The translations under genes and the position numbers were made by a program. A stretch of DNA of 15,686 nt from Bryobacteraceae bacterium (GTDB lineage: Bacteria; Acidobacteriota; Terriglobia; Bryobacterales; Bryobacteraceae), in the NCBI GenBank assembly GCA_947456995.1, contig CANGVB010000013.1:1-15686 (forward strand), in the 5' to 3' direction. The notes under the pieces are model-generated. The model was given only the letters and a program-made list of their open reading frames with translations. It did not search any database and was not told the origin of the DNA. This document shows positions 1 to 9,366 of this stretch, in pieces. The number at the start of each line of letters is the position of its first letter. Position 1 is the stretch's first letter.

Positions 1-1
1 A

Positions 2-493
2 TTCACCGCCGCTGAATTCGAAGAATACCTGGCAGAAGAAGGTCTTCAGCACATCATCGCCTGGCGCAAAGCCAACAACGAGGCACAAAGAAAGGGGAGC
101 GAGCGCTACAGCAAGTACGCCAAGTCCATCCTGCAGTCTTCTGCGGGAGACTCCTTTTTCAAAGAACGAACCGGTCTGCCCATCGAGATCATCCCGCAGA
201 GCAATCCCTATTCACTCAAGCCAGGTGCCTCAATGATGGTGCAGGTTCTCTTCAAGGGCGCACCCGCCAAAGATGTTGCCGTTGAGTCTGCTTACCTCGA
301 AGCAGGTAAGGCCAAAATCGAAATCGTTGGCCGTACCGATGCCCAGGGACGCGTCCGTGTGCCGATCAAGGCAATGGGCCCACATAAGCTGCATGCACTG
401 GTTATGGAGCGTTGCGTGGAACCGAAGGTCGCCGATTGGGAAAGCTTCTGGGCCAGCCTTACCTTTGAAATTCAACCCAAGTCTGGCAACTAG
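2..493 (+). CDS. DUF4198 domain protein, CbiK/NikK-like (5'-truncated)
   Basis: The reading frame is open from base 2 to the TAG at 491-493, giving 163 residues with no start in the window, so this is the C-terminal part of a longer protein. The order of motifs fits DUF4198: a helix with EYLAEEGLQHIIAWR (visible residues about 8-22), then GLPIEIIPQSNPYSLKPG (about 58-75), a beta-rich stretch with FKGAPAKDV, and TDAQGRVRVP followed by ADWESFWASLTFEI near the end. Members of this family are secreted and are often linked to nickel/cobalt uptake as an accessory periplasmic protein; many are annotated only as DUF4198. The metal-uptake role is family inference, because no transporter gene is visible. 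Its stop codon overlaps that of the converging sulfatase. Internal ATGs at 233 and 236 are not the true start, since conserved domain sequence lies upstream of them. Confidence 0.85.
   Translation, partial: FTAAEFEEYLAEEGLQHIIAWRKANNEAQRKGSERYSKYAKSILQSSAGDSFFKERTGLPIEIIPQSNPYSLKPGASMMVQVLFKGAPAKDVAVESAYLEAGKAKIEIVGRTDAQGRVRVPIKAMGPHKLHALVMERCVEPKVADWESFWASLTFEIQPKSGN
490..493. other. Shared CTAG stop codons of two converging genes
   Basis: The palindrome CTAG supplies the TAG stop of the plus-strand DUF4198 gene (491-493) and, read on the other strand, the TAG stop of the sulfatase (490-492). The two genes therefore overlap by four bases tail to tail, leaving no space for an intergenic terminator. 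Confidence 0.95.
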
Positions 494-1857
494 TCAATCG
501 GTCTTCCTTTGAACTTCGGCCCAGTGTAGGGAACCTTGTCCCAGAGCTCCGTAGCCCCGGCAGCTCTGGGGTCATCCGATTCCCGCATGTTGCGCTGTAC
601 CCTCGCGGCTAGCTGATCTTTCACTTTGCGATAACCAGCATCAGCAGCCAGATTCTTCACCTGATCTGGATCGAGAGACAAATCATAGAGTTCCTCTGCA
701 GGGCGCTTTGCGAAACACAAATCAAAGTAGGGCTGCGGCTTGGTCTCCAGCAGTAGCCGCTTGGTCAGCGAGTCGTCGACATCCCCATAGGGCCCAACAG
801 CCCAATAAAACTCGGGGTCGCCTGCAGGCCAGCGATTTGGTTCCAGGTTTCTCAAGTACAAGTACTTGTCAGTCAGAATCCCTCGGACAGGATAGCCAAT
901 ATCGCCTTTCCGCACGTTGGCATGGCGCTCTCTTTCGAGATACACGAACTGCCGCCGGTAAGTGGATAGCAAACTCTTGCCCGTCATCTGCTTCGGTACG
1001 GCAACCCCCGCTGCCTCCAGAAAGGTAGGCGCAAGATCGGCCAGTGTCGCAAAATCATCGCGCGTCTGCCCTTTGCGAATCTGCCGCGGAAATCGCATCG
1101 CCATCGGAACCTTCACTCCCAGCGTGTAGCAATTTGCCAGGCCCCGCGGCATCTGCCAGCCGTTGTCGCTCGTCATCACCACCAGCGTGTTATCGAGTTC
1201 TCCGCTGGCCCGAAGCGTCTCGATAATTTGCCCACACTCGAAATCAAACTCCTCTACTTCGGCGTAGTAGCGCAGGATGTCTTCCCGCGTCCTCGCGTGG
1301 TCGGGCAAGTGAGCAGGCACACGCAGTGCCGAAGTCTTCATTGTTGATTTCCGCGCTTCGCCCCGGTTCCATGGCACGTGCGGGTCGTGACTGCCAAACC
1401 AGAAGCAGAAGGGCTTTCCGGCTGGCCGCTTCTGAAGGAACTCATCAAAAGACTTGTAAGTATCCCCGGCTGGATTCCGCGCCTCACCAGGAACAGTTCC
1501 CGGCCCCCAACCCTTGCCGGAGAATCCAATCTGATACCCCGCTTCTTCCAGCAATGATGGATAGCGCGGAAACTCAGCCGCGAGCGGCCCGTAGAGGTTT
1601 GCCGCATCGCGTAGCCGGTGAGTTTCCTGGCCGGTCAACAAACTCGCCCGCGAAGGAGAGCACGACGGATTCGGCGCAGACGCATTCCGAAAGACAACTC
1701 CCTCCTTAGCCAACCGGTCAAAGTTGGGAGTCCGAACCACTGCGTCACCCAGAATCGACGCATGCGGTGCCGCCCAGTTATCCCCCAACAAGAGCAGGAT
1801 GTTCGGCTTCCGTTTTTGGGCTGCTGCAGCCGCCAGCAGCGCTCTCCGAGTTAGCAT
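490..1857 (-). CDS. Secreted sulfatase (alkaline-phosphatase fold, formylglycine type)
   Basis: A 455-residue arylsulfatase/sulfohydrolase (PF00884) that would hydrolyse sulfate esters or N-sulfates. The formylglycine signature CSPSR followed by ASLLTG is present, with Cys66 as the residue that a formylglycine-generating enzyme would convert. Other active-site features are D26-N27 (first metal site), K115 in the GKG motif, H157 and H160 in SHDPHVPW, D231-N232 in TSDNGW, and K249. The DPHVPW segment and the PHA after the first metal motif resemble heparan N-sulfatase-like members, but the substrate cannot be read from sequence. The N-terminus MLTRRALLAAAAA is a short, RR-containing export signal followed by QKRKPN; it is shorter than typical. 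The start at 1857 is supported by a GAGG ribosome site 5 nt upstream. The usual first-site DD is DN here. It is divergent from the BNR protein and convergent with the DUF4198 gene. Confidence 0.93.
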   Translation of the reverse strand: MLTRRALLAAAAAQKRKPNILLLLGDNWAAPHASILGDAVVRTPNFDRLAKEGVVFRNASAPNPSCSPSRASLLTGQETHRLRDAANLYGPLAAEFPRYPSLLEEAGYQIGFSGKGWGPGTVPGEARNPAGDTYKSFDEFLQKRPAGKPFCFWFGSHDPHVPWNRGEARKSTMKTSALRVPAHLPDHARTREDILRYYAEVEEFDFECGQIIETLRASGELDNTLVVMTSDNGWQMPRGLANCYTLGVKVPMAMRFPRQIRKGQTRDDFATLADLAPTFLEAAGVAVPKQMTGKSLLSTYRRQFVYLERERHANVRKGDIGYPVRGILTDKYLYLRNLEPNRWPAGDPEFYWAVGPYGDVDDSLTKRLLLETKPQPYFDLCFAKRPAEELYDLSLDPDQVKNLAADAGYRKVKDQLAARVQRNMRESDDPRAAGATELWDKVPYTGPKFKGRPID

Positions 1858-1881
1858 TCGGGCCTCATTCGCATCACGGCG

Positions 1882-1910
1882 ATCTTAACAAAGTGCACAG
1901 CAGCTAACAA
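1882..1910 (-). promoter_or_regulatory. Candidate sigma-70-like promoter of the sulfatase gene
   Basis: On the minus strand, TTGTTA (complement of 1905-1910) is followed after exactly 17 bases by TAAGAT (complement of 1882-1887). Each hexamer matches four of six positions of the classic TTGACA/TATAAT pair. The predicted transcription start lies about 20 bases before the sulfatase ATG at 1857, and a GAGG ribosome site sits in between. This is a pattern match only, in the 82-base divergent intergenic space. Confidence 0.35.
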
Positions 1911-1943
1911 ATGAAACCAATCTTTGCTACAACAACTAGATGA
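1911..1943 (+). CDS. Possible 10-residue upstream ORF (MKPIFATTTR)
   Basis: A short ORF starts with ATG at 1911 and ends with TGA at 1941-1943, overlapping the ATG of the large BNR protein at 1940 in the ATGA arrangement typical of translational coupling. Neither start has a clear Shine-Dalgarno sequence. It may be chance, but it could act as a leader peptide that delivers ribosomes to the downstream gene. The peptide resembles no family I know. Confidence 0.2.
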   Translation: MKPIFATTTR

Positions 1944-4900
1944 CACGGGCCGCCCTAGCAACTCTTCTCCTGCTCCTTCCTGCTGCTTACTCCCAAAGCA
2001 TCAACCAATTCAAAGCACTCAAATTCCGTGAGATCGGCCCGGCAAACATGGGCGGACGTATCGACGACTTTGCTGTTGTTGAATCCAACCCCAACACGAT
2101 CTATGCCGGCACTGCGTCTGCGGGAGTCTGGAAGACCGTCAACAGTGGCATCACCTGGGACCCCATCTTCGACGATCAATCCCTCTCCTCCATCGGCGAC
2201 GTAACCGTAGCTCCCTCAGAGCCTGAAACCGTCTGGGTGGGCACCGGCGAATCCAACAATCGCCAAAGCTCTTCCTGGGGCAATGGTGTCTATAAGTCCA
2301 CCGACGGCGGCAAGTCCTGGACCAACATGGGCCTCAAAGACACCCATCACATCGGGCGTATCCTCATCCACCCCACCGATCCCAACATCGTCTATGTGGC
2401 TGCCGCAGGTCACCTCTGGGGGCCCAACGAAGAGCGCGGCGTATTCAAGACAACCGACGGCGGTAAGACCTGGGCCAAGGTGTTGTCCATCAACTCCGAC
2501 ACCGGCGTCAACGACATCGCGATGGACATCCACAATCCCGGCACCATCTTTGCTGCAGCCTATCAGCGCCGCCGCACACCCTTCGGCATGAATGGCGGCG
2601 GGCCGGGTAGCGCGATCTACCGCACCACCGACGGCGGCACCACCTGGAAGAAACTCACCAAAGGCCTCCCGCAAGAAGACCTGGGCCGCATCGGTCTCGA
2701 CGTCTATCGTCGCAACGGCAACATCATCTATGCACTCATAGAATCCCAGCAACCGGCTCTCTACCGCAGCGACGACAAAGGCGACACCTGGACGAAGATG
2801 TCCAACACCAACCCCCGCCCGATGTATTTCTCGAACGTCCGTATCGATCCGAATAACGACCAGCGCATCTGGGTTCTCGGCGTGAGTCTTCACTACTCCG
2901 AAGACGGTGGCAAGACCTTCAAAACCGAGCGCGGTTCAAACTTGCACTCCGATCACCACGCCATGTGGATTGACCCGAAAAATTCTGACAACATCGTCGA
3001 CGGCTGCGACGGCGGCATCCACTTCTCCCGCGACGCCGGCCGCCACTGGGACGATCGCGCCCAGATCGCCATCGGCCAGTTCTACGAAATCGGCCTCGAC
3101 AACGCCAAGCCCTACAAGGTCTGCGGCGGCCTTCAGGACAACTACACCTGGTGTGGCCCTTCAGCCACCACCTTCAGCCACGGCATCACCAATGAAGACT
3201 GGTATCAGGTGCAAGGCGGCGATGGCTTCTACGCGCAGATCGACCCAGAAGAACCCTGGATCGTCTACGCCGAATCACAAGACGGCAACCTCTCCCGCCG
3301 CGACCTCCGCACCCACGAAGCCCGCTCCATCCGCCCGCGCGAAGACAACGACACGATGGATCGCTTCCGCTTCCAGTGGGATTCCCCAATCACGATTTCC
3401 AAGCACGATCGCAAGACTCTCTACTACGGTGGCAACTTCGTCTTCAAGTCCACAGACCAGGGCGACAACTGGCGCCGCACCAGTCCAGACCTCACCACTA
3501 ACACCGATCGCAACACCCTCTCCATCATGGGCAAAAGCGTCAGCGACCGCACCATGCTGGCCCGCAACGACGGTGTTGCCAACTTCCCTGCCGTCACCAC
3601 CCTCAGCGAATCTGCCACCCGCCCTGGCATCGTCTGGGCCGGTACTGACGACGGCAACCTCCATGTCACAACCGATGGCGAAACCTGGAAGAACGTCGTA
3701 GACAACGTCCCTGGCGTCCCCAAGGGCACCTACGTCAGCCGCATCATCTCTTCACAACACAATCAGGGCACGGCCTACGTTACCTTCGATGGCCACCGCA
3801 CCAACGACTTCGGCATCTACATGTACAAGACCACAGACTTCGGCAAGACCTGGAAAGCCATCAAGACCGGTATCCCGGAATCCGGCGGCGTCTTGAACGT
3901 GATTCGCGAACACCCCAAGAACCCCAAGCTCCTCTTTGCAGGCGGCGAGTTTGGCTTGTACATCTCCTTCGATGCTGGCGACAACTGGCAGGAGTTCAAG
4001 AACAATCTGCCCCGCGTACCTGTCGACGACATTGCGATCCACCCGCGCGATAACGATCTCGTGCTCGGCACCCATGGCCGCTCGGTCTGGATCCTCGACA
4101 GCATCTCAGCTCTCGAGCAAGCCAAGCCCAACCCGGAAGCCGTGCAACTCTACGACGTCCGCCCAGCAATCATGTGGCGTCTCGCTCGCAAGCGTGGCTT
4201 CGATGGCCATGACATGTTCTTTGGCAAGAACCCGCCCTACGGTGCCATCTTCGACATCCACTTCGCCGCTAAGCCTGATCCGAAAGATGTCCAGATTCGT
4301 ATCCTCGACAGCGCCGGCAAGCTGGTTCGCAACATCCCAGCTCGGGGGGCCAACCTCGACGCAGGTCTCAATCGCATCGTCTGGAACCTGCGCATGGATC
4401 GCGCCGTCCCGCCCACACCTCAGGAAATGGAACAAGCCAACCGCGCCGAAGAAGAAGGTGGTGGTGGCCAGGGTGGAAACGCTCTCGCTGGCCCGAGTGT
4501 AGACCCCGGCAAGTACACGGCCGAGATCTCCCTCGGCAGCACCAAAGTCACCAAAACCTTCATTGTCGAAGAAGATCCCCGCATCACCTGGTTCAGCGAT
4601 GCAGATCGCAAAAGCCGCCGCGCCGCCATCAACAGCCTGATGGACTTGTCCCGCCGTGCGGCCGAACTTCGCAGAAAGTTCAACACAGTAGATACCGCAC
4701 TCAAAGCTACAACCGATTCCTGGAAGCGCCCAGAGGCATCGAAGCCTGCAGCGAACCTCACCAAGCTCGCTGCAGATCTCAAAACCAAGCTTGACGATAT
4801 GCGTCCCAACTTCGCGGGCGGCGGGCGCGGTGGCCCTCCCCCATCACCTGAAGAGCTGAAGGAGCGCCTCTCCAAGCCAGAGCCGAAGTTCCAGCTTCCT

Positions 4901-5107
4901 GGCCTCACCCAACGCATCGCCCAGCTTACGACTGGAATCGACAGCTTCTCAGCCGCTCCAGCCAAGTCGCAACTCGATCAGATCGAACTCGCCAAACAGG
5001 CTCTCGACGCTGCCACCCAAAGCATCGAGAAGCTGCTGAAAGAAGATGTAGCGGCCTTCAACGCTGCCTTCAGCGAAGCAAAGATCCCGGCGATTCGCGT
5101 TCCTTAA
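1940..5107 (+). CDS. Secreted sortilin/BNR Asp-box beta-propeller protein
   Basis: A 1,055-residue exported protein of the WD40/YVTN/BNR-like family, related to VPS10/sortilin propellers and often misnamed glycosyl hydrolase. Residues 1-18 form a signal peptide (probable cut AYS|QS). About ten Asp-box motifs (S/T-x-D-x-G-x-x-W/F) occur at roughly 120, 171, 229, 277, 320, 363, 504, 577, 631 and 676, so residues 30-720 should form one or two propellers. GGLQDN (397-402) and GGDGF (426-430) also look like family motifs. Residues about 735-880 look like an immunoglobulin-type, FlgD-like domain (DAGLNRIVWNLR near 807-818), interrupted by a Glu/Gly-rich linker (836-848). The rest is helical, possibly coiled coil. 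There are no sialidase catalytic residues that I can recognise, so a binding or scaffold role is more likely than catalysis. The true function of the family is unknown. The gene lies divergent from the sulfatase and ends 2 nt before the reductase. Confidence 0.9.
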   Translation: MTRAALATLLLLLPAAYSQSINQFKALKFREIGPANMGGRIDDFAVVESNPNTIYAGTASAGVWKTVNSGITWDPIFDDQSLSSIGDVTVAPSEPETVWVGTGESNNRQSSSWGNGVYKSTDGGKSWTNMGLKDTHHIGRILIHPTDPNIVYVAAAGHLWGPNEERGVFKTTDGGKTWAKVLSINSDTGVNDIAMDIHNPGTIFAAAYQRRRTPFGMNGGGPGSAIYRTTDGGTTWKKLTKGLPQEDLGRIGLDVYRRNGNIIYALIESQQPALYRSDDKGDTWTKMSNTNPRPMYFSNVRIDPNNDQRIWVLGVSLHYSEDGGKTFKTERGSNLHSDHHAMWIDPKNSDNIVDGCDGGIHFSRDAGRHWDDRAQIAIGQFYEIGLDNAKPYKVCGGLQDNYTWCGPSATTFSHGITNEDWYQVQGGDGFYAQIDPEEPWIVYAESQDGNLSRRDLRTHEARSIRPREDNDTMDRFRFQWDSPITISKHDRKTLYYGGNFVFKSTDQGDNWRRTSPDLTTNTDRNTLSIMGKSVSDRTMLARNDGVANFPAVTTLSESATRPGIVWAGTDDGNLHVTTDGETWKNVVDNVPGVPKGTYVSRIISSQHNQGTAYVTFDGHRTNDFGIYMYKTTDFGKTWKAIKTGIPESGGVLNVIREHPKNPKLLFAGGEFGLYISFDAGDNWQEFKNNLPRVPVDDIAIHPRDNDLVLGTHGRSVWILDSISALEQAKPNPEAVQLYDVRPAIMWRLARKRGFDGHDMFFGKNPPYGAIFDIHFAAKPDPKDVQIRILDSAGKLVRNIPARGANLDAGLNRIVWNLRMDRAVPPTPQEMEQANRAEEEGGGGQGGNALAGPSVDPGKYTAEISLGSTKVTKTFIVEEDPRITWFSDADRKSRRAAINSLMDLSRRAAELRRKFNTVDTALKATTDSWKRPEASKPAANLTKLAADLKTKLDDMRPNFAGGGRGGPPPSPEELKERLSKPEPKFQLPGLTQRIAQLTTGIDSFSAAPAKSQLDQIELAKQALDAATQSIEKLLKEDVAAFNAAFSEAKIPAIRVP

Positions 5108-5109
5108 CC

Positions 5110-6777
<1,668 letters not shown>

Positions 6778-6799
6778 TGTGAGTCAATATGAAAACGGT

Positions 6800-6828
6800 T
6801 TGCGCCCTTCAGAATAGGCTCCTAAACT
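6800..6828 (+). promoter_or_regulatory. Candidate promoter of the kinase gene
   Basis: TTGCGC (6800-6805), a 17-base spacer and TAAACT (6823-6828) lie in the 66-base gap between the sigma and kinase genes. The predicted start of transcription is only about 9 bases before the kinase ATG at 6844, which has no visible Shine-Dalgarno sequence, so the mRNA could be nearly leaderless. The -10 half shares GGCT(N1-2)CTAAACT with the element before the sigma gene. Confidence 0.35.
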
Positions 6829-6843
6829 AACGCCTACCCACAC

Positions 6844-9273
6844 ATGGACGATTTCTACAAGCTTCAAGATCTCTTCAACCAATGCCTGGACATCCAGTCT
6901 CCTGAGGAACGTCTGCGCTTCCTCGAATCGCTCAAACAAACTGAATTTGCACCGCTTCTTCCCCAATTACTGGCGCTCCTCGAGGCCGACCGTGCTCAAT
7001 TTGACGCCCTGTCACAGCCAGCAAAGCCAGAAGAGCCCCCATCCGCGCTTCCACGCTTCGGGCCCTACCAGGCAGATAGCCTCCTCGGGCGCGGCGGCAT
7101 GGGCATCGTCTATCTGGCCCACCGTGCCGACGGCCAGTACACACAAACGGCGGCCGTCAAGGTAATTTCAGCTGCACTCGATCCAGTAGTCGGGCAGCAA
7201 CAATTCCTGCGCGAGCGCCAGATCCTCGCTGGCCTCAAGCATCCTGGCATCGCTCAGCTCTACGACGGCGGTGTCAACCCCGATGGCTCACCCTACCTCG
7301 TCATGGAATACGTCAAGGGCGAAGCCCTCGACGCCTATTGCCGCAACCAGAAACTCACCATCGCCGCCCGCATCGAGCTGATCCGTAAAGTCTGTTCCAT
7401 CGTCGCCTTCGCCCATCGTAACCTCATCATCCATCGCGATCTCAAGCCCTCCAACATCCTGGTCGACGAACAGGGAGAGCCCAAACTCCTCGACTTCGGC
7501 ACGGCCCGCCTGATCGAACAGAACGCTCCTTCCCCAACGCAACCACCCACCGAGGCCATGCTGACTCCTCGCTACGCAAGTCCAGAACAGCTCCGCAATC
7601 GCCCGGTCGCCACCACCACCGATGTCTTCGCCCTCGGCGTCATGCTGGCTGAACTCCTCACCGGCAATTGGCCTTTCGGGGACCCCTCTTCGAGAATCGA
7701 CTCCCTCCGCCGCGCCGTCGAAGATATCGAACCCACTCCACTCGAAGGCGCTGTCACAGAAGCACACGCCAGTGATTGCTCGGTATCACTCCAGAAACTG
7801 CGGCAGCAACTCAGCGGCGACATCAAGGCAATCGTTTCAAAGTGCCTCGAATCGAACCCTGAGCATCGCTACAAAACCGTAGAAGAACTCAACGAAGACC
7901 TCCGCCGCTTTCTCGCCGACGAGCCCGTAGCCGCACGTCCCTCGAGTGGGCTCTACCGCGCACAGAAATTCCTTCGCCGTCACAGGCTGCCAGTTGCAGC
8001 CGCCACATTGGCGCTGCTCGCCATTTTGGGCACGACGATCTATGCCCTATTCCAGGAGCGTCAAGCCAGTCGCGAGGCGGACCGTGCGGTTACCGCTCGC
8101 CTTGCTTTCGAGCAGGTGATGGTGAGTCTCGGCCCTAAATCCACCGTCGCCGATTTCGCGAAGGGATTCAAGCTTGGCCTCACCAGCACAGCACTTCCAC
8201 CAGAACTCCGGGTCGATATGCTCATGGCCGCTGCCACGGCAGCCGCTACCGCAACAGACTTCCCGGGCAACATAGCAATGCTCGAGCAAGCGGCTCAGGA
8301 AGCCGAAAAAGCGGGCGATAACTTTGGTCAGTCTCTGGCACTGGCCAAACTTGCCACTAGCCTCACCCAGATGGGAAGGATGCTGGAAAGCGAGGCGGCG
8401 GCACGGCGAGCACTCACAATTCATATTCGTCCGGGGCGCGCCCGCGAAGCGGTAGATCAAACTGCCCTGCGCTCCATTCTCTTTAATGCCGCATGGGGCA
8501 GAAGCATACCTCCAGACATTGATCGCTTTATTTCCCAGGCTCGAGCCACAAACCCTGTTGACCCCTTCTTCAAAGCAGGCCTCACTGCCCTCTACATGCA
8601 CATCGCCGTCATCCGGGGCAAGCAGGCTCGCACGCAGGAAGAAAAAGAAGCGCTCGAGACAGGCCTTAAATATTACCGTCAATTTGGAGGAGATTCGCTC
8701 ATTCTTGAGACCTGGAGAGTCCGGCTCATGCGCGCAGGAGATTATGCCGGTGCAGAAACATTTGCCAAAGAACGCCTCGAACTCGTCCAGAAGATCTACG
8801 GCCCAGACCACCTGATGGTTGGCCACGCCGGTCTCTATCGTGCTCGCGGCCTGGTACTGTTGGGCCGCAAGCAGGAAGCTCTCGATCAATCCCTGAACTC
8901 CTTAAGAACCTATAACCTCGTCGGGCCCGTCCGAGGCGCCCCCATCAACTGGCTGCTCTTCACGACTCTTGCCTTTGTTTACAACGAACTCGGCAGACCA
9001 AAAGAAGCCGAGCCCTGGGCACTCAAAGCGCTACAACTCAACAATGAAATGGATGTCAAAAAAGACGCCCGCGTCGCCGAAAGCCACCTCCACCTCGGCT
9101 ACTCGCTCCGCCTCCAGTCCCGCTTTGAAGAAGCCGCCAAAGAGCTCGCCACCGCCCGCGACATCTACACCGCCGCCGAAAAGACTTACGTCAAACGGGC
9201 CAAAGAATCGGCTGACCAATTGGCCTTGGCCATAGCCAAAGACCCCAGCCCCTATCCAGCCCATCTACGCTAA
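6844..9273 (+). CDS. Transmembrane Ser/Thr protein kinase with TPR-type tail
   Basis: An 809-residue PknB-type (Hanks) kinase. Residues 1-70 form a helical N-terminal extension. The kinase domain runs from about 75 to 355: glycine loop GRGGMGIVY (82-90), ATP lysine K106, helix-C E124, catalytic HRDLKPSN (197-204, D199), DFG (217-219), ASPEQ (245-249) in place of APE, and DVFALGV (260-266). All key residues are present, so it should be active. One membrane segment at about 383-403 follows the basic RRHR. Residues 410-800 are helical and repetitive, matching TPR-like repeats, for example KEAEPWALKALQLN and RFEEAAKELATARDIY; they would lie outside the cytoplasmic membrane if the kinase is cytoplasmic. 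The pairing with the ECF sigma gene suggests a shared signalling unit. The ATG at 6844 has no ribosome site, but the conserved N-terminal helix supports it. Confidence 0.93.
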   Translation: MDDFYKLQDLFNQCLDIQSPEERLRFLESLKQTEFAPLLPQLLALLEADRAQFDALSQPAKPEEPPSALPRFGPYQADSLLGRGGMGIVYLAHRADGQYTQTAAVKVISAALDPVVGQQQFLRERQILAGLKHPGIAQLYDGGVNPDGSPYLVMEYVKGEALDAYCRNQKLTIAARIELIRKVCSIVAFAHRNLIIHRDLKPSNILVDEQGEPKLLDFGTARLIEQNAPSPTQPPTEAMLTPRYASPEQLRNRPVATTTDVFALGVMLAELLTGNWPFGDPSSRIDSLRRAVEDIEPTPLEGAVTEAHASDCSVSLQKLRQQLSGDIKAIVSKCLESNPEHRYKTVEELNEDLRRFLADEPVAARPSSGLYRAQKFLRRHRLPVAAATLALLAILGTTIYALFQERQASREADRAVTARLAFEQVMVSLGPKSTVADFAKGFKLGLTSTALPPELRVDMLMAAATAAATATDFPGNIAMLEQAAQEAEKAGDNFGQSLALAKLATSLTQMGRMLESEAAARRALTIHIRPGRAREAVDQTALRSILFNAAWGRSIPPDIDRFISQARATNPVDPFFKAGLTALYMHIAVIRGKQARTQEEKEALETGLKYYRQFGGDSLILETWRVRLMRAGDYAGAETFAKERLELVQKIYGPDHLMVGHAGLYRARGLVLLGRKQEALDQSLNSLRTYNLVGPVRGAPINWLLFTTLAFVYNELGRPKEAEPWALKALQLNNEMDVKKDARVAESHLHLGYSLRLQSRFEEAAKELATARDIYTAAEKTYVKRAKESADQLALAIAKDPSPYPAHLR

Positions 9274-9366
9274 GACCCGGCCCTACTCAAACTTTGCTTG
9301 TCCTCTGCCAGCAGCTTCTCACAGGTCGAGGCGATATCTCACTATCCTGGATTAGCCTAGTCTGTA
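9274..9366. other. Intergenic gap at the GC-skew switch
   Basis: This 93-base gap lies between the kinase and PepSY genes. Hand counts place the change from C-rich to G-rich plus strand here. I see no DnaA box (TTATNCACA or its complement), no AT-rich unwinding element, no terminator hairpin and no convincing promoter. Confidence 0.6.

Noticed and set aside
2216..2893. 225-residue minus-strand ORF opposite the BNR gene
   Set aside because: It is a shadow of the plus-strand gene: composition is Val/Gly/Asp-rich with no family motif, while the opposite frame shows repeated Asp-boxes.
1940..5107. Sialidase/glycosidase function for the Asp-box protein
   Set aside because: Asp-boxes are structural; the arginine triad and Tyr/Glu pair of sialidases could not be identified.
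8047..8889. 280-residue minus-strand ORF opposite the kinase C-terminal part
   Set aside because: The plus frame continues the kinase-TPR protein without break, and the antisense product has no recognisable domain or ribosome site.
9274..9366. Classical oriC in the skew-switch gap
   Set aside because: The gap is only 93 bases and shows no DnaA boxes, AT-rich element or nearby dnaA/dnaN genes, so an origin is not called as a feature.
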